From: Geosiphon pyriformis
Lineage: Eukaryota > Glomeromycota > Glomeromycetes > Archaeosporales > Geosiphonaceae
DNA: 64,000 nucleotides
Direction of reading: 5' to 3'
Assembly (NCBI GenBank): GCA_016748015.1
Contig: JAAOMT010000372.1
Location: 737,400-801,399 of the forward strand
Positions within the stretch are counted from its first letter, which is position 1. Each line of letters opens with the position of its first letter. This document shows, one piece after another, positions 58,609-64,000 of this stretch. The notes below the pieces were generated by a model. That model saw only the letters and a program-made list of their open reading frames with translations. It did no database searches and was not told where the DNA came from. A program made the position numbers and the translations under genes.

Positions 58609-61430
58609 ATACTAAAAAACATAAAGCTATTTTAAATAGAATTTTAAAGTAAATTTTTAAGTTAAATATTTTATTTTTATTTGCTTTTAAGTATTTGTTA
58701 CTGCTTTTTTTTAATATTGATTTTTGGTTTAAATATAATTTTAAATAAAAATTTCAAGATTTCTAATTTTTTATATTTTATATAAGTATTTAAAAGCCAA
58801 AATAATAAGACTTTTAAGTTTTTTAAGATTAAATATTTTATTTATTAAAAATAAGTTTAATATATGTTTTTTAATAATTGGTTTGATTTAAAAAGTTGTT
58901 ATATATAATATAAATAATATAAATAATTTAATTAATTAATTTTTGTTGATTTATTTGTTTTTTAAACATTGGTTTTTAATTCTAAATTTGAATTTAAATA
59001 TTAAGACTTTATTAAAAATCAAATAAATTTAGATTAAAAATATTAATATATAATTATTAATATAATAAATAAAAGTTTTTATAATTTTAAATAATAAGTT
59101 TAATAAAAATAGTTTTTAAAAAAATGTAAATTTCAGATAGTATTTGAATTTAAATTTTTATGATTTTTTGTATAACAGATTTTTAATTAATATTTTAACA
59201 TAAAAAAACTTTAAAAATAAAAATAATAATTAATTACTTGTTTATTAATAAGTAAAAAAAACTAATTAATTACAAAAAAAAACAATTAACATAAAATAAT
59301 ATATTTTTTTTAATTTTATGATTATAATTAAAAAGTTTTATATATTACTTTCTTTATAATAATTAATAAAAAAAATTTTTTTTGTTGTAAAAATAATTAA
59401 ACAAAATATTTTAAAAGGTATTTTTTTAAGTATTAATAATAAAAACTATTTTTAATAATTTTTAAAGCATTTTTTTTATTTTCGATTGATAATTTTTTTT
59501 CAATCAAAGCTTTTTACAAAAAACATATTAGAATTAATTTTAATAATTTTTTATTTTTTTTAAAACTGCAAAATTTTTAATAATAAATTAATTTACAAAT
59601 TAGTTTTTTTGGTTTTTATTATTATTATTACTATTAAAACTTTATAAATAATTGAAAAAACCAAAAAAACCAAAAAATAACAGCAGTTATTTATATTTAT
59701 TATGATTATATCAAATTTTTTTATGGTTTTAAATAAAATTTTAAATAAATTTTTTTTTTAATATAAATAATAACAATAATAATATATTTTTTAAGATAGA
59801 ACAAAATAATTACTAGTTTTATTATTAAATATAATCTTTTTTAACAAATTATTATTGATTTTAAAAATAAAACAAAACATATTTTTAGATATATTTTTAA
59901 CTAATTAGTTTATTAAATTACTTAATTTTAAAAATTAGATTAATCAAATAAAAACCAAATTTACTATATATTTTTTATTTTGGTAATATCTTTAATAATA
60001 CTTAAAAACCAATTTTTAATTATCAAAAGTTTTCTGAATAAATAGTTTTTACTTTAATACTTAGTATTATTTTTAAAATATAATTGGTTTTAATTAATTT
60101 CTTGTTTTATTTATTGTCTGATTTTATTGAATTTAATTTAGTTTTAAAAACAATATTAAGTTATTTTATGTAAATTTTGTTTTTAATGTCTTTTTAATTA
60201 CTATTATCAAAAATTTTATTAATAATTCTTTTTTTTAATTATATTTAAGATTATAAAGTTTTTATAATAGTTTTTGCTTTCTTCTTTTTATTTTTTGTTG
60301 TATTTTTTAATATTATTATTTTAATTGAATTAAAATTTATTAACTTATAACAATATATTATTGTTTATTTTAAGAACTTTTTTTGTTATTATTATTTTTA
60401 CTTACTAATTTGTATTAATTAAAAAAAAACAGTATTATAATTTTTTTTATTATATTGTTTTTAAAATCAGTAACTTGATTTTTAAGTTGGTAATTATATT
60501 TATTTTATTTTTTACTTTTTTAATTTTTATTATTATTAATATTTTATTATTATAACTTTTAAATTTTTAGAGATATTAAGTTTAATTATATTAAAAACCA
60601 ATATTTTATGCAAATTTTATATCTAATAAAAAACTTTTAATTATTATTACTGTTATAAGTATTAAAGTTTTAATTATATGGTTATAAATCATAAAATAAT
60701 TTTATCTTTTTTTTAAGTTTATTATTAAAGTTTTTGTTTTTTTGGCTTTTTTTGTTATCATATTTTTAGTAGTTTTTACTATTAATCTTATAATTAATTT
60801 TAAACTAGATTTTTGGAAATCTTAAATTTTTAAATTGGTTATTTTAATTAAGTTTATTGTTAACTTAATTAGTTTTTAATTATTTTAATTACTATTTTAT
60901 TAAATATTTTTTCTGTTTTATATGTTAAACTTAAAAATATACTTGTTAATATTTAAAATAAAGCATCTGTTTTTAATAAAGCTTTGAATAAAATTTTTAT
61001 AAATATAATCTTAATATTAATCATATAGAAAATTGTAATAATTTTTTTAATAATAATATTTAACAAAATACTAATTTTTTATTTTATTTTTATTTTACTT
61101 AAAAATTTAGTTAATTTAAAAACATTAAATAATTTTATGGTTGAATTTTTTGTATAAAAAAAAAAATTTAATATTAATAATTTTTAATATTTAGTGTTTT
61201 ATTTTTTTAATATAATAATTAATTTATTTTATATTTTTAATTAGTATTTAATTATTAATAAATTAATTTTATATTATATTTGTATTTTTATTAAACAATA
61301 TTTAATATCATAATTTTAATACTTATTTTTTAATTAATCAATATAATAATAACAATAAAAAAAGATCTTTTGAAATATTAATATAGTATATTTTGAATTA
61401 ATTTAAGTAGTTAATTATATATAAAAAGTA
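58609..61430. other. T-biased AT-rich DNA, no gene seen
   Basis: No open frame or alignable remnant. The plus strand switches from A-rich (element E) to T-rich near 58.6 kb. Since the minus-strand elements A and C are T-rich on the plus strand, this could be an erased element in that orientation, but I could not match any motif. Confidence 0.35.
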
Positions 61431-61431
61431 T

Positions 61432-61497
61432 AAAAAACTTCTTTTTTTCTTATCTCCAAAAACCCCCAACGAGTTATTTTCTGAAAAAGAAGTTTTT
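61432..61497 (+). other. 5' UTR inverted repeat of LINE G
   Basis: aaaaaacttctttttt (61432-61447) and aaaaagaagttttt (61484-61497) form arms around a C-rich loop (ccaaaaacccccaacgag). The start of LINE G is set at about 61431 by likeness to the F 5' end. Confidence 0.55.
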
Positions 61498-61552
61498 GTT
61501 TTTTTCTTATTAGTATTATATCAACATTTCTTTAACTAATAATCCTTTTGTT

Positions 61553-63403
61553 ATGGATTTGAAAACTGCTTCTAGTGGCAGTATGTTAAAGAAAAAGACA
61601 TCTAAAGGTGCTTTTTATGGTCCTGCTGGTGGTTTCTTTACTCAAAAATAGAAAGTCATTTTTGGAAATGTCAAACATTCTGGCAATGAGTGGAATATTT
61701 CTCTGAAGTCTGGTTTTGGTTATAGTGCTTTTTCTGATGTGAAAAGCTTATTTGGTGATGAAAATAATATTAATATGTCTGGTGGTGGTAATGGCTCTCT
61801 TCTGGATTCAGCTGTTAATATTCCAAGGACAAATAGATTAAGTACTGGCATGAATTTTGGCTCTCCCCTCAGTTCCCCCAATTTCGACATGGATGAAGAG
61901 ATGAAACCTCTTCCATCTCCAATAAAAAAAGCCTTTTCTAATAGCAAATGGGTCAATCCTATTATCATTAAAACTCAAGTGGAGGTGTCTGTCAAAAAAT
62001 CTTTTGTCTTAGATATCAATCTTTCAGCTGTTGAAGGCAAATTAGTGATGGCAAAAACTCAATTAATCAGGAAAATTTTTTCAAAGATCAATGGTTTTGG
62101 GGGGGCCACTACTCCCTTAAAATTTGAAGAGATCATCTGATTAATGTTTACTTCTGAAGAAAGCATGAGGAAAGCTGGGTCATTGGCCAAAAAAAAAGGG
62201 ATCATCATAAACAATGATGTGAGGAAACAAGGGCTTTGTTCAAATCAGGCTGTGGTAATCAAAGAAATTCCCATAGATATGCTTAAAGACATGATCATTG
62301 CTGCAGTCTCTGAGTTTGGAATAATTAAGTCAATTAAAATTCAGTTGGTTGGTATGTGGCAGAAGGCTGTAGTAGAATTCGCCAATTCAGATCAGGCTGT
62401 GCAATTGGCTTCAAGATGGTCATTTCTAATTAGGAAAGATTCAATTCGTGTGGCTATGACCATGGGAGATTGTGATACATGGACTTCTAGGGATTGGTTT
62501 AAAGCACTGTTGTTTACTTTGCCTGCGGGCACTACTGCACATGATCTTGGTATGCTTTTGGATAGGACTGGAGGGAAAACTTGTGTCATCAATAGATCAT
62601 TGGAGACTGGCAATCAGTTCCGCTGTGCTGTGGTATGCTTTGAATCTGATGAAATGTTGGAGTCTGTTTTTCACACTAAGCCAATTTTTGGTGGTATTTG
62701 ATTGTTGTGGGCTAAGTTGGAGCTGGTTTGGTGTAATAGATGTGGGTGTTTTGAACATTTGGCTCTCGAGTGTGATGCCTCTGATGTATCACCTCTTGTG
62801 TCTCCCAATTTAACAAAAAAACCTTTTTTTGGTGCATTCCACCTTTAGCTAGCCAAATTGTACACTAGAAAAAATGTTCCTATTTCTCGCCCAGCTGTCT
62901 TCAGTGGTAAATCATGGGCTCAAGTGGTGTCCTTTGTCTCCCCTTCTGGCTCTGGGTTGCTTTCTGATGATGCGTCTCCATTGTTCAGTTCTTCTCATCA
63001 TCAGAACAATGGCTTAGGTGATCGTCTGGCAGTGTTGGAACGATCTATGAGAATCTTCTCTAATCAGGTGTCTGTTATTCTCAGAAAATTGAGTTCTTTT
63101 AAGTTAGTGTCATTGGTATCTCTTTTTTGTGCTCCTCCTTTGGCTGTTTCTGTGCATTCAGCTCTAGTTGTGGGCTTGGATATGGCTCTGAATAGTGTGT
63201 TGGCTTTGTCCACTTCCTCTCTTTCTGGTAGTGGTGATTCTGCTGCTGTTTTTAGTTCAAGTGGTTCAAAGGTTCTTACCTCCAAATTGGCTGGTTTGGA
63301 ATCCAAGATGTCTGGTCTAGAAGCTTTGTTCAGTTCGATCCTGGCGAGATTGAATTTTTTGTGTTTTGGTTCGGGTTCATCTTTACCTTATTTGTCCCAA
63401 TGA
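61553..63403 (+). pseudogene. LINE G ORF1, CCHC protein (four in-frame stops)
   Basis: One frame from ATG 61553 (MDLKTASSGSMLKKKTSKGA) to TGA 63401-63403, with no frameshift. Four internal stops: TAG at about 61649 (QK-stop-KV), TGA 62138-62140 where F has AGA (Arg), TGA 62699-62701 where F has AAA (Lys), and TAG near 62849. Order: Gly/Ser-rich N-terminus, EIPIDMLKDMIIAAVSEFG, RRM-like FKALLFTLPAGTTAHDLGML, knuckle CNRCGCFEHLALEC near 62731-62772, Ser-rich linker, helical end. All four stops can arise from single C-to-T or G-to-A changes of CAG or CGA. About 616 codons. Confidence 0.85.
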
Positions 63404-64000
63404 CCAGTTTAGTTTGGAGGATTGCCATGTGTAATATGAAGGGTATAAACAATTTGGTGAAACAGAAAGACATTATACGTTGGCACAAGAATTCTGGCAA
63501 TTTGGTTTCCATTCTCATGGAGACAAAGTTAAAGGATAAGGTCTGTTCTTGGCTGGCTAGCAAATTTGATGGTGTTTGTGTTTTCTCTTCTGGATTGAAC
63601 TCTGGCTATGTTGGTGCTGGTGTTGTGGTCATTATGGATAATTCTTTAGCTAAGCATGTCAGTAAGATTTCTGAGGTTCCAAGTCGTCTCCTTTGTATTA
63701 GATTACTCTTTAAAAACAAACTTTTGGTTTCTGTCCTGGGGCTTTACGCTGGTGCCTCCTTGACCACTCAGTTCTCCCAAGCTGGTGAGATCAATTTCTT
63801 AATTGCAATGGCTGTAAATGAATCTTCTTTTGTCATTTTTGGTGGTGATTTCAATGAGAATGGCTTTTATAAGTGTGCCAGCTTCAAAAGATGTTTTGAT
63901 TTAGGTTTGGTCAATTCTCTGAATGAGAGCCCTTTTGTGAAAGCACCAACCTGGTACAACTCTCATGGTGTCACTAAAACAATTAATTATGTTTTCGTCT
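63400..64000 (+). CDS. LINE G ORF2 N-terminus (endonuclease), open to window end
   Basis: ATG 63400 overlaps the ORF1 stop (ATGA, 63400-63403). The frame is open for 200 codons with no stop. MTSLVWRIAMCNMKGINNLV, LVSILMETKL, GVVVIMDNSLAKHVSKISEV and SSFVIFGGDFNENGFYK are the landmarks of the apurinic-type endonuclease of LINEs: the Glu of METKL and the Asp and Asn of GDFN belong to the active site. It would nick target DNA to prime reverse transcription. The polymerase part is outside the window. Confidence 0.9.
   Translation, partial: MTSLVWRIAMCNMKGINNLVKQKDIIRWHKNSGNLVSILMETKLKDKVCSWLASKFDGVCVFSSGLNSGYVGAGVVVIMDNSLAKHVSKISEVPSRLLCIRLLFKNKLLVSVLGLYAGASLTTQFSQAGEINFLIAMAVNESSFVIFGGDFNENGFYKCASFKRCFDLGLVNSLNESPFVKAPTWYNSHGVTKTINYVFV

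Larger units (their letters stand above)
61431..64000 (+). mobile_element. LINE G, 5' part (cut by window end)
   Basis: A second LINE of the same family as F, on the plus strand. It shares the 5' UTR hairpin, ORF1 organisation and the ATGA overlap to ORF2. Sequence identity to F is moderate, so it is a distinct subfamily. The 3' part lies beyond the window, so the target duplication cannot be checked. Confidence 0.9.

Noticed and set aside
1-64000. tRNA, rRNA or other structured RNA genes, and host protein genes.
   Set aside because: None found by eye on either strand. A covariance-model scan would be needed to exclude small ncRNAs.

Overview
The window is strongly AT-rich eukaryotic DNA made almost entirely of retrotransposons stacked inside one another. 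I see no convincing host gene and no rRNA, tRNA or CRISPR array. The style of the elements suggests an arbuscular mycorrhizal fungus (Glomeromycotina, Rhizophagus-like): Ty3/gypsy elements encoding a dUTPase and a cysteine-rich module, plus LINEs encoding an apurinic-type endonuclease, a reverse transcriptase and RNase H. That assignment rests on family recognition and composition, not on a database search.

Layout. 1-3620 is AT-rich DNA with one low-complexity tract and one GC-richer island carrying unrecognised open-frame fragments. From about 3625 to 48505 lies a five-level nest that resolves through matching 4-bp target-site duplications (TSDs). An old solo LTR (S1) was hit by Ty3 element A (3628-40888, minus strand, TSD GTAT) and by LINE F (41036-47835, minus strand, 14-bp TSD). 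Element A was hit, 8 bp from the inner end of its 5' LTR, by element C (10650-40184, minus strand, TSD TTAT). Element C was hit twice by plus-strand elements of one family: D1 (16319-26144, TSD GTAG) and D2 (27541-37382, TSD GTGG). So C is in three pieces: 10650-16318, 26145-27540 and 37383-40184. From 48506 to 61430 the DNA is extremely AT-rich. It holds a nearly erased Ty3 element E (about 49.6-58.6 kb, plus strand), which carries a decayed solo LTR S2 (53005-54045), which in turn carries a 62-bp LINE 3' end. From about 61431 to the window end is the 5' part of a second LINE (G, plus strand).

C and D share one plan: LTR, primer-binding site, Gag with a CCHC knuckle, protease, Cys-rich module, dUTPase, a second beta-rich segment, reverse transcriptase, RNase H, integrase, then a separate ORF3 whose end runs into the 3' LTR. 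In D1 the frame is continuous from the primer-binding site into the reverse transcriptase, broken only by stop codons. The copies are dead or nearly so. Almost all lesions are C-to-T or G-to-A transitions, and D1/D2 comparison shows many stops are decayed CGA codons, pointing to cytosine deamination at CpG. Decay tracks nesting depth: D1 and LINE F are freshest, E and S1 most eroded.

Points most worth follow-up: the conserved ORF3, the Cys-rich module between protease and dUTPase, a TGA shared by four Ty3 copies at a position that looks like a conserved Gag tryptophan, the ATGA stop/start overlap between LINE ORF1 and ORF2, and the deamination signature.
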